A DNA stretch of 64,000 nucleotides from Maridesulfovibrio sp. (GCF_963666665.1 NZ_OY762999.1:3754001-3818000), one strand, 5' to 3'. Shown: positions 17,613-26,175, counted from the first letter of the stretch. Made by a program: numbers and translations. Notes: generated from the sequence alone by a model not told the origin.

Positions 17613-18194
17613 ATGGCAGATAAAAAAGTAATCCTCTTGGCTTGTGGTTCCGCAGCAGTAGACGCAGACGGCGCAACTCTTTCAAAATTCATGAAAAAGA
17701 CCGCTTCCGTAGCTTCTTTCGACAATGCAGACGTTGCTGCTGCAGTTTCCAAAATTGAAGGCGCTGCTGTTGTCGCTCCCGAAGGTGTGGCGAAGGTTTT
17801 CGAAGAAGACGGTGCTTTCGCTGTTGTTGAACTCGGCGATGTTGACGGCGCTGCTCTTGAAGCTGCTGTTGCACATATTTCCGACGCTGCTGACCGCCGC
17901 ACCCTGATCGTTATTTCTTGCAACGAAGGTCTCTACTTCGCAGGTCTCGGCATCAACAAGAAAGCAGGCAAAGTTGAGCGTTCTGCTAACGCTGCTGATG
18001 TCATCGCAACCATCTGCTACATAGCTGACCTGCCTGTTACCGCAGACTGCACCGGTGGTGTTCTCTATCAGGTTCTCAAAGACCCCAACATGAAGATCAA
18101 AGAAGTAACCAAGCTCAAAGAAGCTCTTGCACGCATGGAAGTTGCTCTGCAGCGTGACAACCGCGAGCCTTGGGACAAACATGATTGTGCTTAA
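17613..18194 (+). CDS. Small protein resembling the C-terminal part of the operon's phosphatase
   Basis: 193 residues, not assignable to a named family by eye. Residues about 127-156 (AADVIATICYIADLPVTADC then GGVLYQVLKD) line up with the last 35 residues of the phosphatase encoded at 13923 (LADVVPTFCHATGNPVPADT then GAICYQIFED). The preceding GLGINKKAGKV resembles GPGVKQGFVYD. The catalytic Thr and the D-H metal motifs are absent, so it cannot be an active enzyme of that type. It may be a regulatory or scaffold paralogue of the larger enzyme. The N-terminal half is Ala-rich and unassigned. AAGGAG precedes the ATG. Confidence 0.7.
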   Translation: MADKKVILLACGSAAVDADGATLSKFMKKTASVASFDNADVAAAVSKIEGAAVVAPEGVAKVFEEDGAFAVVELGDVDGAALEAAVAHISDAADRRTLIVISCNEGLYFAGLGINKKAGKVERSANAADVIATICYIADLPVTADCTGGVLYQVLKDPNMKIKEVTKLKEALARMEVALQRDNREPWDKHDCA

Positions 18195-18233
18195 TCGCCA
18201 ATCGGTTGATTAAAAGAATGTCAATGAAATCAG

Positions 18234-18258
18234 AGGGCCGGAGTATTCCGGCCCTTTT
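18234..18258 (+). terminator. Intrinsic terminator after the phosphatase-like gene
   Basis: The 9-bp GC-rich stem AGGGCCGGA (18234-18242) with 18247-18255, loop GTAT, followed by TTTTG. Readthrough to the DMT gene 64 bases later is possible because the T tract is short. Confidence 0.7.
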
Positions 18259-18321
18259 GTACTATTTATACAAGTGCCGTGAGCCGGGGGTGTGGTGTCA
18301 CGTGAATGGGGGGATGAACAT

Positions 18322-19326
18322 ATGAGCACTGCAAGCGCGACCACCCTTGAAGGCCTGAAACTGAAACAGGATGTGGGGTTTGCAAAAAAAGGGCTTTTCT
18401 GGGCCCTGCTTTCCGGTATCACTTGGGGTTTTGATGGTGTTGTTTTGGCTCTGGCTTTCGGCATTGCTGCCTTTGCTGATGAAAGTCACTGGCTGCTGGC
18501 CCCGTTGACTGTAGCCGGTCTTCACGACAGTTTTTCCGCTTTCTGGCTGCTTATTTACAATGTGATTACCGGCAGGATGAAGGAATTGGGCCGCACTCTT
18601 CGCAGTAAGCCCGCACGTCTGGTTATGCTCGGTGCTGTTTTCGGCGGTCCGGTTGCCATGTCCTGCTATTTTCTGGGGGCTAAATTTGCCGGAGCGGCTT
18701 ATGTAATGCCCATCACAGCACTTTATCCGGCTGTAGCTTCCGTCTTCGCTTCAATTTTTCTTAAAGAACGTATCTGCAAAAGAGCTTGGATCGGTCTGGT
18801 CATGTGTATTGTCGGTGGTATTGTCATCGGCTACACCCCTCCCGAGGGAGCTGTCGGCTCCGAATTCTACCTCGGCATCATGCTCGCTCTCATTGCCACT
18901 TTCGGCTGGGGAGTTGAAGGGGTGCTGGCTACCTCAAGTATGGACTTCCTTGATCCTGCTGTTGCCCTCAACGTTCGCCAGCTTACTTCCACAATAGTTT
19001 TCCTGACAGTTGTTCTGCCTCTTGCCGGCGGTTGGGATTTGATTATTCCCGCACTGACCAGCAACTTGCACTGGGTTTTCCCTGTTGCTGCTTTTGCCGG
19101 AGCTCTTTCTTACCTTTGCTGGTACCGGTCCATGAATATGACCGGTGTAAGCCGTGCCATGGCTATCAACATCACCTACTCCCTGTGGGGCATCTTTTTC
19201 AGTGCGATTTTCACCGAAATAGAGATCACAGTTTCACTGCTTATCGGTGCAGCAATTATCACCATCGGTATGATCATGGTTGTCGGCAACCCCAAAGATA
19301 TGGTTAACCTTCGTAACGTGGATTAA
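18322..19326 (+). CDS. EamA/DMT family permease
   Basis: 334 residues with about ten helices in two EamA repeats: GLFWALLSGITWGFDGVVLAL opens repeat 1, and YLGIMLALIATFGWGVEGVLA opens repeat 2. The start chosen at 18322 is preceded by GGGGGG; a GTG at 18292 in frame would add ten residues. It is likely a metabolite exporter or importer for the same pathway as the BCCT operon, since it is followed directly by a small winged-helix gene and the EBP. Substrate unknown. Confidence 0.82.
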   Translation: MSTASATTLEGLKLKQDVGFAKKGLFWALLSGITWGFDGVVLALAFGIAAFADESHWLLAPLTVAGLHDSFSAFWLLIYNVITGRMKELGRTLRSKPARLVMLGAVFGGPVAMSCYFLGAKFAGAAYVMPITALYPAVASVFASIFLKERICKRAWIGLVMCIVGGIVIGYTPPEGAVGSEFYLGIMLALIATFGWGVEGVLATSSMDFLDPAVALNVRQLTSTIVFLTVVLPLAGGWDLIIPALTSNLHWVFPVAAFAGALSYLCWYRSMNMTGVSRAMAINITYSLWGIFFSAIFTEIEITVSLLIGAAIITIGMIMVVGNPKDMVNLRNVD

Positions 19327-19337
19327 GGAGACAAGTT

Positions 19338-19613
19338 ATGAATGTGCAGGTCCATAAGCCTCTCAAGCTTTATATTGCAGAAATTTTCGGTAACGGTGAA
19401 CCTCTCGATGTTAAAGGAATTCATGAACTTGTCAGCGCCTATTATCCCGGCGAGAAATATTGTTCTGTCTCCACCATTTCAGAACACCTTAAGTCTCTTA
19501 AGGCTGTTGGAATTCTGCATGAGGAAGGTTCTTATGTAGATGAAAAGGGTGAACTTGTGTCCGTTTACCGCATCTCTGAATATGGCTTGGATAAGCTTCA
19601 CAAGGCTCAATAG
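19338..19613 (+). CDS. Small winged-helix-like protein
   Basis: 91 residues, 11 bases after the DMT gene with AAGGAG before the ATG. The sequence has a helix-turn-helix/wing pattern: DVKGIHELVSAYY, CSVSTISEHLKSLKAVGILHEEG, then a beta-wing with VYRISEYGLDKLHKAQ. This resembles DtxR/PadR-like or ArsR-like DNA-binding modules. A local regulator or a cofactor of the EBP is plausible. A strong terminator follows. Confidence 0.65.
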   Translation: MNVQVHKPLKLYIAEIFGNGEPLDVKGIHELVSAYYPGEKYCSVSTISEHLKSLKAVGILHEEGSYVDEKGELVSVYRISEYGLDKLHKAQ

Positions 19614-19620
19614 TTATTTG

Positions 19621-19654
19621 CGGCTGGCCCATGGATTGGGTCAGCCGTTTTTTT
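19621..19654 (+). terminator. Intrinsic terminator at the end of the BCCT operon
   Basis: A 10-bp stem (19621-19630 with 19638-19647, one G-T pair) and a run of seven T. Confidence 0.88.
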
Positions 19655-19710
19655 AAGAATGTATTACATACATAATGGTATGCTTTTTTTGCTTGCACTA
19701 AATTAAATTG

Positions 19711-19738
19711 AGACATAAGTGTCGCGACATAAGTGTCG
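19711..19738. promoter_or_regulatory. Tandem CGACA-N4-TGTCG sites before the EBP gene
   Basis: AGACATAAGTGTCG (19711-19724) is directly followed by CGACATAAGTGTCG (19725-19738). The second is a perfect 5+5 palindrome and the first differs at the outer base. They end 24 bases before the EBP start codon, where a bound protein would block transcription or translation, suggesting autorepression. Confidence 0.7.
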
Positions 19739-19762
19739 TACGCGTTTGAAGGAGGGGTGAGC

Positions 19763-21232
19763 ATGAATAAACCTACATATGATGATCTGTTTGAAAAATG
19801 CGGTAATTTCGAAGAGCAGATCAAAGCTTTTAAGGAAACTGAGAAGGAGCTTAAAGAAAGCAAACTTCAGTTGACCCGGCTTTTTAATAATCTTCCGGGT
19901 ATGGTTTACCGCTGTTCTCTTGACGAGAATAATCACCCGACACTCGATTTCGTCAGTAAGGGGTGCAGTGATCTTTTTGGTGTTGTTCCTGAGTTTTTCA
20001 CAGACCAGCACACCAACGTCATGGAAACTCTGGCTCATCCGGATGATCTGTCTTCCATGCGTACGGAGCAGAATGCAGCAATCCTGAATCGTCGTCCCTA
20101 CAAGCTTCTTTATCGTGTCTGCCTCGATTCCGACCGTCGTAAATGGATCTGGGATCAGGGTGAATGCGTCTATGATGAAGGCGGCAAGCCGACCTACCTT
20201 GAAGGGATCATGATTGACATCAGTGCCCAGAAGCTGCGTGAATACGAACTCCTGCAGGAAAACCAGAATTTACGCGGAACCTTGGAAGATAGGTTCAGGT
20301 TCGGTTCCATTATCGGCAAGAGCAATGGAATGCGTGAAGTCTTCAAGTTGATCATGAAGGCCGCCAAGCGCGACTCAAATGTAATTATCTTCGGTGAGAC
20401 CGGAACCGGTAAGGATCTGGTAGCCCAGACTATCCACGAACAGAGCGGGTCTGAGGGGGCCTATGTTCCTGTTAACTGTGGGGCTATTCCTTCCAACCTT
20501 ATGGAAAGTGAATTTTTCGGTCATACGAAAGGGGCTTTTTCCGGCGCTACATCAGACCGTCAGGGCTATCTTGCCGCTGCCGACGGCGGTACCCTGTTTC
20601 TAGATGAAGTAGGGGAGATTGATCTGGCCCTGCAGGTAAAATTACTGCGTGCACTTGAGAGCCGGCTTTATACCCCGGTAGGAGCAACTGAGCCTCGTTC
20701 ATCAAATTTCCGGCTTATTGCCGCCACAAACCGTGATCTGAGCGAGCTGGTCCGGCAGGGGCTGATGCGTTCTGATTTTTTCTTTCGCCTGCACGTTTTG
20801 CCGATCCATGTCCCGCCTTTGAGGGAAAGGATCGAAGACCTGCCTTTGCTCATCAATGAATTTATGGCCCGTTATCTTGGTCGCACTGATTCCTTGCCCC
20901 GGATTCCCGGAAAGATCAGGGCAGCTATGGACCATCACCATTGGCCCGGAAATGTCCGTGAATTACAGAATGTGCTCGAACGTTACCTTACTTTCGGGGA
21001 AATGGTTTTCAGTGATCTGGGAATTCACACTCCGGAGGCCGGTCCTGATGTGGGAGAAGCTGTGAAGTTGTTCGAATCAGGATCAACTTTTACTGAAGCA
21101 GTTGAATCTTTTGAAAGGCATGTCCTGCTTAAAGCCTTGGAGCGTAATCATTGGAAAAAAGGGACTACAGCTGAAGAGCTGGGCTTAAACATGCGCACAA
21201 TGCAGCGTAAATTAAAAAAATACGGGCTTTAG
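19763..21232 (+). CDS. PAS-domain sigma-54 enhancer-binding regulator
   Basis: 489-residue NtrC-family activator. The N-terminal coiled helix (20-40) leads into a PAS domain (about 40-155, ending EGIMIDISAQKL). The AAA+ domain has Walker A GETGTGKD (211-218), the sigma-54 contact loop GAFSGA (257-262; usual form GAFTGA), Walker B GGTLFLDE (285-292) and the R-finger region SDFFFRLHVLPIHVPPLRER. A Fis-type HTH (about 455-485, ending MRTMQRKLKKYGL) binds DNA. There is no receiver domain, so the signal is probably sensed by the PAS. It is the likely activator of the flanking -24/-12 promoters through CGACA-N4-YGTCG sites. The start at 19763 is preceded by GGAGGGG. Confidence 0.9.
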   Translation: MNKPTYDDLFEKCGNFEEQIKAFKETEKELKESKLQLTRLFNNLPGMVYRCSLDENNHPTLDFVSKGCSDLFGVVPEFFTDQHTNVMETLAHPDDLSSMRTEQNAAILNRRPYKLLYRVCLDSDRRKWIWDQGECVYDEGGKPTYLEGIMIDISAQKLREYELLQENQNLRGTLEDRFRFGSIIGKSNGMREVFKLIMKAAKRDSNVIIFGETGTGKDLVAQTIHEQSGSEGAYVPVNCGAIPSNLMESEFFGHTKGAFSGATSDRQGYLAAADGGTLFLDEVGEIDLALQVKLLRALESRLYTPVGATEPRSSNFRLIAATNRDLSELVRQGLMRSDFFFRLHVLPIHVPPLRERIEDLPLLINEFMARYLGRTDSLPRIPGKIRAAMDHHHWPGNVRELQNVLERYLTFGEMVFSDLGIHTPEAGPDVGEAVKLFESGSTFTEAVESFERHVLLKALERNHWKKGTTAEELGLNMRTMQRKLKKYGL

Positions 21233-21265
21233 ATCTTTAGTTGATATGTCATTTATGTCACGTTG

Positions 21266-21279
21266 CGACATTCATGTCG
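21266..21279. promoter_or_regulatory. Putative EBP enhancer site (CGACA-N4-TGTCG)
   Basis: CGACATTCATGTCG, a perfect 5+5 palindrome 135-148 bp upstream of the -24 element at 21414. Confidence 0.7.
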
Positions 21280-21335
21280 TTTTAGGTGAAAATGATTTGA
21301 ATTAGGGTGTTTTATAGTATTTTATATGTGAAGGG

Positions 21336-21349
21336 CGACACTTGTGTCG
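21336..21349. promoter_or_regulatory. Putative EBP enhancer site (CGACA-N4-TGTCG)
   Basis: CGACACTTGTGTCG, a perfect palindrome, centred 70 bp from the previous copy and about 70 bp upstream of the -24 element. The 68-70 bp pair spacing is the same as at 11913/11981. Confidence 0.72.
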
Positions 21350-21394
21350 TCCTTTTTCTGTTTTAGATTATGTAGTGTTTTAAAAAAACATATA

Positions 21395-21407
21395 AATCAA
21401 TGCGTTA
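21395..21407 (+). promoter_or_regulatory. Possible IHF site
   Basis: AATCAATGCGTTA fits the IHF consensus WATCAANNNNTTR exactly and sits between the enhancer site and the -24/-12 promoter. It is very close to the -24 box, which lowers confidence. Confidence 0.4.
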
Positions 21408-21413
21408 TGTGTG

Positions 21414-21429
21414 TGGCACAACATATGCT
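21414..21429 (+). promoter_or_regulatory. Sigma-54 (-24/-12) promoter of the DMT-yitT pair
   Basis: TGGCACAACATATGCT: complete TGGCAC -24 box, GG-N10-GC spacing, TGCT -12 box. It lies 376 bases before the DMT gene at 21805. Confidence 0.8.
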
Positions 21430-21804
21430 TTATGGCAGAATGATTGTGCTACCGGTTTTTTTCGAAACAAGACATAAGCCTTGATCGAGTTAAGCTCTTG
21501 GAAAGCAGTTGGGCAAATTAAAGGTGAAAAGCCGTAGGACCCGCGGTTTTTTAAGCTTCGGGATATGCAGAATATTTATCTCTTTGGCTGCAGCATCCTC
21601 CTAACCGGAGTTCTCCACGCAATGAATCCGGTTTCCGCCAGAATCGTCACCTGCCCCACTTTCCAAGAGCTTGTCCGGTAACGAGATATTTGAACCGACA
21701 TCCTTGAAGTACGGAAATTTTCCATCGGCATATTTCCCACAAAGAGGTTTAGGCCTGCCCGCTGCATAGCTGGCGGGCCATTATAATATTTTAGGAGCTG
21801 GACA
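21430..21804 (+). other. Long 5' leader without a recognised gene
   Basis: About 360 bases of transcribed leader between the -24/-12 promoter and the DMT permease. It has potential structure, including a GCCCGC/GCGGGC hairpin near 21757-21779 shortly before the start codon. No known riboswitch consensus was recognised and no good small open reading frame was seen. Confidence 0.45.
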
Positions 21805-22749
21805 ATGAAGTGGAGTGAATTCAAGAAGACTCAGAAGGCCGGATATATTTTTATTATTCTTGGTATTCTTAACTGGAGTGGAAACTTTGTTGCTGCACGG
21901 GGACTTGCCGGAACCATAGATCCGGCAACTCTCAATCTGCTGCGCTGGATATTGGCCACGCTGATTTTTCTCCCTTTCGGAATCAAGGCATTCATTAAAG
22001 AGTGTCATCTTGTTGCCCGCTACTGGAAAGAGCTTTCCGTCATCGCTCTTTGCGGCATATCCCTTTACGATACTCTTGTTTTTATTGCCGGAGAGACTTC
22101 AGAAGCGTTGAACATGTCCCTTATTTCAACCATGTCTCCGCTGCTTACCGCTTTGGTCGCCCAGTTTTTTATGAAGGAAAAGCTCAAGCCGAGCATGTAC
22201 GCCGGGATTGCCGTCAGCACCTTCGGAGTTGCCCTGTTGGTTACTGACGGCAGTCTTGATGCTTTGCTGAACATGCGCCTTGCCAAAGGTGATCTGCTTA
22301 TCCTCTGTACAGCCATGATGTCCGCCATTTACAATACTGTTGTAAATAAAGTCGCCGGAAAGATCAGCCAGACAACCCTGCTCATGTCCTGCTGCCTGTT
22401 CGGATCCATGTACATTATCCCTTTGTATTTATGGGAAACCGGTGGTCGGATAGCGATGCCAGAGTTCACTTATAATCTCGTGGTTTCTCTTATTTATCTT
22501 TCTGTGTTCGCTTCAATTCTCTGCTACCTGTTCTGGAATATGGCAGTTGAAGCCATAGGAGCTTCCAAGGCAGCCCTGTTTTATTATACACTGCCTCCGG
22601 CTAGTGCGGTGGTGGCCTGGTTTGTTATTCATGAGCCGGTGAATATGAATCAGGTTTTCAGCGGTATGATAATTCTTGCCGGAATTATCTTTGCTTTATA
22701 TGGTGGCTCTTTTAATTTTATGAGGCGTAAGGCACATAATTATGGATAA
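21805..22749 (+). CDS. EamA/DMT family permease
   Basis: 314 residues with ten helices in two EamA repeats (AGYIFIILGILNWSGNFVAARG, then LAKGDLLILCTAMMSAIYNTV). The C-terminal repeat has the common AIGASKAALFYYTLPPASAVVAW segment. The ATG is preceded by TTTAGGAGC. It overlaps the YitT gene start by eight bases, so the two are coupled. A sigma-54 promoter with two EBP palindromes lies upstream, tying it to the BCCT operon regulon. Confidence 0.85.
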   Translation: MKWSEFKKTQKAGYIFIILGILNWSGNFVAARGLAGTIDPATLNLLRWILATLIFLPFGIKAFIKECHLVARYWKELSVIALCGISLYDTLVFIAGETSEALNMSLISTMSPLLTALVAQFFMKEKLKPSMYAGIAVSTFGVALLVTDGSLDALLNMRLAKGDLLILCTAMMSAIYNTVVNKVAGKISQTTLLMSCCLFGSMYIIPLYLWETGGRIAMPEFTYNLVVSLIYLSVFASILCYLFWNMAVEAIGASKAALFYYTLPPASAVVAWFVIHEPVNMNQVFSGMIILAGIIFALYGGSFNFMRRKAHNYG

Positions 22750-23605
22750 TAAATTCAGAAAGATCAGCGATTCCATTGCTTGGAATATTTTCCTGATGGC
22801 TGTGGGGTCGTTTGTATTCATCATAGGATATAACGGCATTGCCGCACATCACGATTTTGTGCCCGGAGCTCTTTACGGGTTTGCCGTTGTAATGCAGAAG
22901 ATATCACCGGAACTTTCTTTGTCCCGGTGGTATTTGCTTTTGAACGTTCCCTTATTTATTCTGGCTTGGAAAGGGGTCAGCCGCAGGTTCTTTTTTCTTA
23001 ACCTGCTGACCATGTCTCTGGTTACATTGATGACTTCATATGTTCATCTTGACCTTGGCATTCAAAATGAGATGTATGCGGCCATCGCTTCCGGTGCCAT
23101 TATGGGAGCCGGGTGCGGGATAATTTTACGGACCTACGGCGGCGGGGGCGGACTTGATGTTGTGGCGGTTATCCTCAACCAGCGTTATGGGATCAGGTTT
23201 GGTGTTTTTTATTTTGTAATCAACGCCTTTGTCATGAGTTTCGCGCTGAGCAGATTCACTCCGGACAAGATCATTGCTTCGCTGGTCATGCTCTTTATCA
23301 GTTCCGTATTGACTGAGTATGTGCTTTCGATTTTTAACCAGCGCAAGGCTGTGCGTATTATTTCTCGTAAGTCAGAGGAAATTGTTAACGAGATTACCCA
23401 GAATAGGAAAATGCACGCGACCATTATTCAGGGCAAGGGCGGCTATTCCGGTGAACGTATCGATATGGTTTATTCCATTACCGATAACCTGCGTTTACGT
23501 TCCCTAGAACAGGTTGTTTTCGATATAGATCCCGAAGCCATTTTTGTGGTTGAGAATACCTTCAGCGTGATCGGACAGAATATAAACAGGCGCAAGGCTT
23601 ATTAA
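22742..23605 (+). CDS. YitT family membrane protein
   Basis: 287 residues: five or six hydrophobic helices (about 12-170), including the Gly-rich GGGGGLDVVAVILNQRYGIRFG motif of the YitT family, and then a cytoplasmic DUF2179 domain (about 205-287: HATIIQGKGGYSGERIDMVY, FDIDPEAIFVVENTF). The transported solute of YitT proteins is not established. Coupled to the DMT gene by overlap. Confidence 0.85.
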   Translation: MDNKFRKISDSIAWNIFLMAVGSFVFIIGYNGIAAHHDFVPGALYGFAVVMQKISPELSLSRWYLLLNVPLFILAWKGVSRRFFFLNLLTMSLVTLMTSYVHLDLGIQNEMYAAIASGAIMGAGCGIILRTYGGGGGLDVVAVILNQRYGIRFGVFYFVINAFVMSFALSRFTPDKIIASLVMLFISSVLTEYVLSIFNQRKAVRIISRKSEEIVNEITQNRKMHATIIQGKGGYSGERIDMVYSITDNLRLRSLEQVVFDIDPEAIFVVENTFSVIGQNINRRKAY

Positions 23606-23637
23606 TATTTCCATCTCCACATCCACATCCACATGAA

Positions 23638-23675
23638 GGGGGCTCGGCGTTTTGCTGCAGCCTCCTTTTTCTTTT
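23638..23675 (+). terminator. Intrinsic terminator after yitT-type gene
   Basis: GGGGGCTCGGC pairs with GCTGCAGCCTCC (with wobbles and a one-base bulge), followed by TTTTTC. Confidence 0.7.
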
Positions 23676-23845
23676 GGGAGGACCAAGTCGCCTCCTTGCT
23701 GTTGAGCGTTGAGCAATAGAATAATTACGGTTTTGTATTGTACGTGTATCTCTGCTTAAAAGTATTATGAATATAGTTTATACGTAAAATAAAGCGTGAA
23801 TAGTTTGCTTCTTAAAATCTTAAATGATGCTCTTGCGAGGCGAAT

Positions 23846-26107
23846 ATGATTCGAAAGACAAACTTTTTATATGTGGTCTTAATGGTAGCGGAGCTGTTCT
23901 TCCAGACACCTAATACCTATGCCGTAGATGTACCCGGATCGATTGCGGACATGATGCCTGTTAAAAATACCCCGGCTGTTGTTCAGACTCTTCCGGAAAA
24001 TCTGTCACCGGAAGAGGTTGATTCTATCCTTCTCGGAATGCCGAATGAGCAGGTCCACCAGATGCTCATTGCGGAGATGCAAAAAGAAGCCGCCAAGTCG
24101 AAATCTGTAGCTGTACAGCCTGTCGGGTTCCAGAAATTCAAGAACGGGATGGCCCATGCTTGTGAGCGTATTTTTGCTTTTCTTTCAGTGGCGGCTGTTG
24201 CGCAGGATGAAGTTCCCAATGTCTTTCGTTCTATTCTGGGCAGCAACCGGAATATGAATCCGGGGGAACATGGATTGGTTCTGCTCCTGCTGACTTTTGC
24301 CTGGGTCGGGGGCATGTTCGGTTATAGGGAAATGACTGCCGGGTTGCGGGCTAAGATTTCGCAAATCCCGGAATATGCACTCTGGTACACGAAGATGGGC
24401 CGTCTGTTATTTCGGGCCTGTATCAATGTTATAGGACTGGTCTTTATCTCTTTTGCTCTCAGTGCAATTTATCTGCTTCTTTTGCATGACGGAACCTCCG
24501 GGAGGCCTGTGCTTGCTGCATGGCTGCTTTCAATGGCAACTTTCGAAATGATCGGTCTTGCTTCCCGTTTTCTGCTGGCTCCTGATGCGCCTTCCTTGCG
24601 TTTTTTTAATCTGCATACAGATACCGCCCGGTATATGCATCGCTGGACCCTTCGTATAGCTGTTGTGATTGCTGTGGGTGTTCTTTTGGATACCCTCATC
24701 CGGTTGGAGCACAAAAGCGAAACAATATATCTGTTGGTCGGTTCATGTGCTGGATTTGTCGTAATCTCAATCCTTTCAACACTATTCTTTATTAACAGGT
24801 TCAATATCAGGGCGTTCATAATTGCCCGCACCAGTGTAGAAAGTATGGGCAGGCAACTCGCCGGATTCTGGCATGTCGGTGCTCAGGTCTATCTCTGGAG
24901 TCTCTGGATTTTCTGGGAATTGACTCTTGTCGTACTTGGAGCTGATGCCATGCTCCCCGGATTCATGACTCTGCTGGCCTTACCTTTCTACTTTCTGGCC
25001 GATTTGGGAATTCGGAAGCTGATAGTTTTTGCTGCTGATTTTGTTGTTTCATCAAATGATGCAGATGATATGGATGGTAATTATATCAGCCGTTTTCAGT
25101 CGTTTTTGGTATGCAGTTTCCGGGTTCTTTTGTTTTGCGGAATTGCTTTTGATCTTATTGATGTCTGGGGATTTGATTTCGATCTCGGCGAAAGGGTAGT
25201 CAGTGCGGCTTTTGAATCAATGTCCGCTCTGATCATGGCCTATGTGGTCTGGATTTTTGTCAGCCGCTTTTTTGAACGTAAGATCGCCGAAAAAAGGAAA
25301 GATGAAGGGAATTGCTATGAGGGTGATCGTTTCAGCACCCTGTTGCAACTGGTTAAGACGTTCCTGTTCGCCACAATTTTTGTAGTGACAATGTTGATCG
25401 TCCTTGCGGCTCTTGGTGTGAATATCGGTTCGCTCATTGCCGGGGCCAGTGTTTTCGGTATTGCCATTGGCTTTGGTTCTCAGACTTTGGTTAAAGACAT
25501 AATTTCCGGTATTTTCTTTCTTATGGACGATGCCTTTCGAGTCGGCGATTACATTGAGACCGCCGGAGCCAAAGGAACCGTTGAGGCTATTTCTGTTCGT
25601 TCCATCAAGCTGCGTCACCATCGCGGTTTTTTGTACACTATCCCCTTCGGTGCCATGGAAGTGGTTAGAAACAATACCCGCGACTGGGCAATCATGAAAT
25701 TGCATTATCTGGTGCCCTTTGACACCAACGTGAAGAACGTCAAGAAGATTATCAAACAGATTAATATGTCCATTCGTGCTGATGAAGAGTTCAATGAAAT
25801 GCTTCTCGACGATATTAAGTGCCAGGGCGTTGTGGCTATGGAAGAGTATGGCATGCGGATGCGTCTTAAATTCATGACCCGTCCGGGCAGCCAGTTCACA
25901 ATCCGTAAGCACGTGTTGGCAATGCTCAGGGAGAAATTTGTGGAAGCCGGAATTGAGTTCGCCCGGCCCCGCGTCTCGGTACAGATTCCCGACGGTGCGG
26001 AACTTTCGGATGAAGAACGGACTTCCATTGCTGCTGCAGCCTCAAATGATGAGGATAAGCGCCTGAAAGCAAAGGTGGTTATTCCTGAGGCCACTGCAGT
26101 ACCATAA
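23846..26107 (+). CDS. MscS-family mechanosensitive channel with large N-terminal region
   Basis: 753 residues. It begins with a signal-peptide-like helix (MIRKTNFLYVVLMVAELFFQ) and a periplasmic segment of about 120 residues. Multiple helices follow (about 150-530), then the MscS core: VNIGSLIAGASVFGIAIGFG as pore helix, the beta domain FRVGDYIETAGAKGTVEAIS and a C-terminal alpha/beta cage to about 720. The size and extra helices resemble the MscK/YbdG/MscM class rather than small MscS. It would release solutes on hypo-osmotic shock. Monocistronic. The C-terminal 40 residues are charged and Ala-rich. Confidence 0.88.
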   Translation: MIRKTNFLYVVLMVAELFFQTPNTYAVDVPGSIADMMPVKNTPAVVQTLPENLSPEEVDSILLGMPNEQVHQMLIAEMQKEAAKSKSVAVQPVGFQKFKNGMAHACERIFAFLSVAAVAQDEVPNVFRSILGSNRNMNPGEHGLVLLLLTFAWVGGMFGYREMTAGLRAKISQIPEYALWYTKMGRLLFRACINVIGLVFISFALSAIYLLLLHDGTSGRPVLAAWLLSMATFEMIGLASRFLLAPDAPSLRFFNLHTDTARYMHRWTLRIAVVIAVGVLLDTLIRLEHKSETIYLLVGSCAGFVVISILSTLFFINRFNIRAFIIARTSVESMGRQLAGFWHVGAQVYLWSLWIFWELTLVVLGADAMLPGFMTLLALPFYFLADLGIRKLIVFAADFVVSSNDADDMDGNYISRFQSFLVCSFRVLLFCGIAFDLIDVWGFDFDLGERVVSAAFESMSALIMAYVVWIFVSRFFERKIAEKRKDEGNCYEGDRFSTLLQLVKTFLFATIFVVTMLIVLAALGVNIGSLIAGASVFGIAIGFGSQTLVKDIISGIFFLMDDAFRVGDYIETAGAKGTVEAISVRSIKLRHHRGFLYTIPFGAMEVVRNNTRDWAIMKLHYLVPFDTNVKNVKKIIKQINMSIRADEEFNEMLLDDIKCQGVVAMEEYGMRMRLKFMTRPGSQFTIRKHVLAMLREKFVEAGIEFARPRVSVQIPDGAELSDEERTSIAAAASNDEDKRLKAKVVIPEATAVP

Positions 26108-26150
26108 AAGGATCAAGCCGGTTTTTTTCGGGGGCCGGCTTGATGTTTAT
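26107..26150. terminator. Shared terminator between convergent genes
   Basis: The 10-bp stem ATCAAGCCGG (26112-26121) with 26135-26144. On the minus strand it is followed by CCTTTTATGG, serving the MacB-like operon; on the plus strand it follows the channel gene but lacks a clear T run. Confidence 0.65.
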
Positions 26151-26175
26151 GTGTGTAGTTGGTGCAGCTGTCGAA

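Noticed and set aside
21490..21560. Possible c-di-GMP or other riboswitch in the leader of the second DMT gene (GGGCAAAT...GGTGAAAAGCCG)
   Set aside because: It does not follow a known consensus in order and spacing; left as an unexplained leader.
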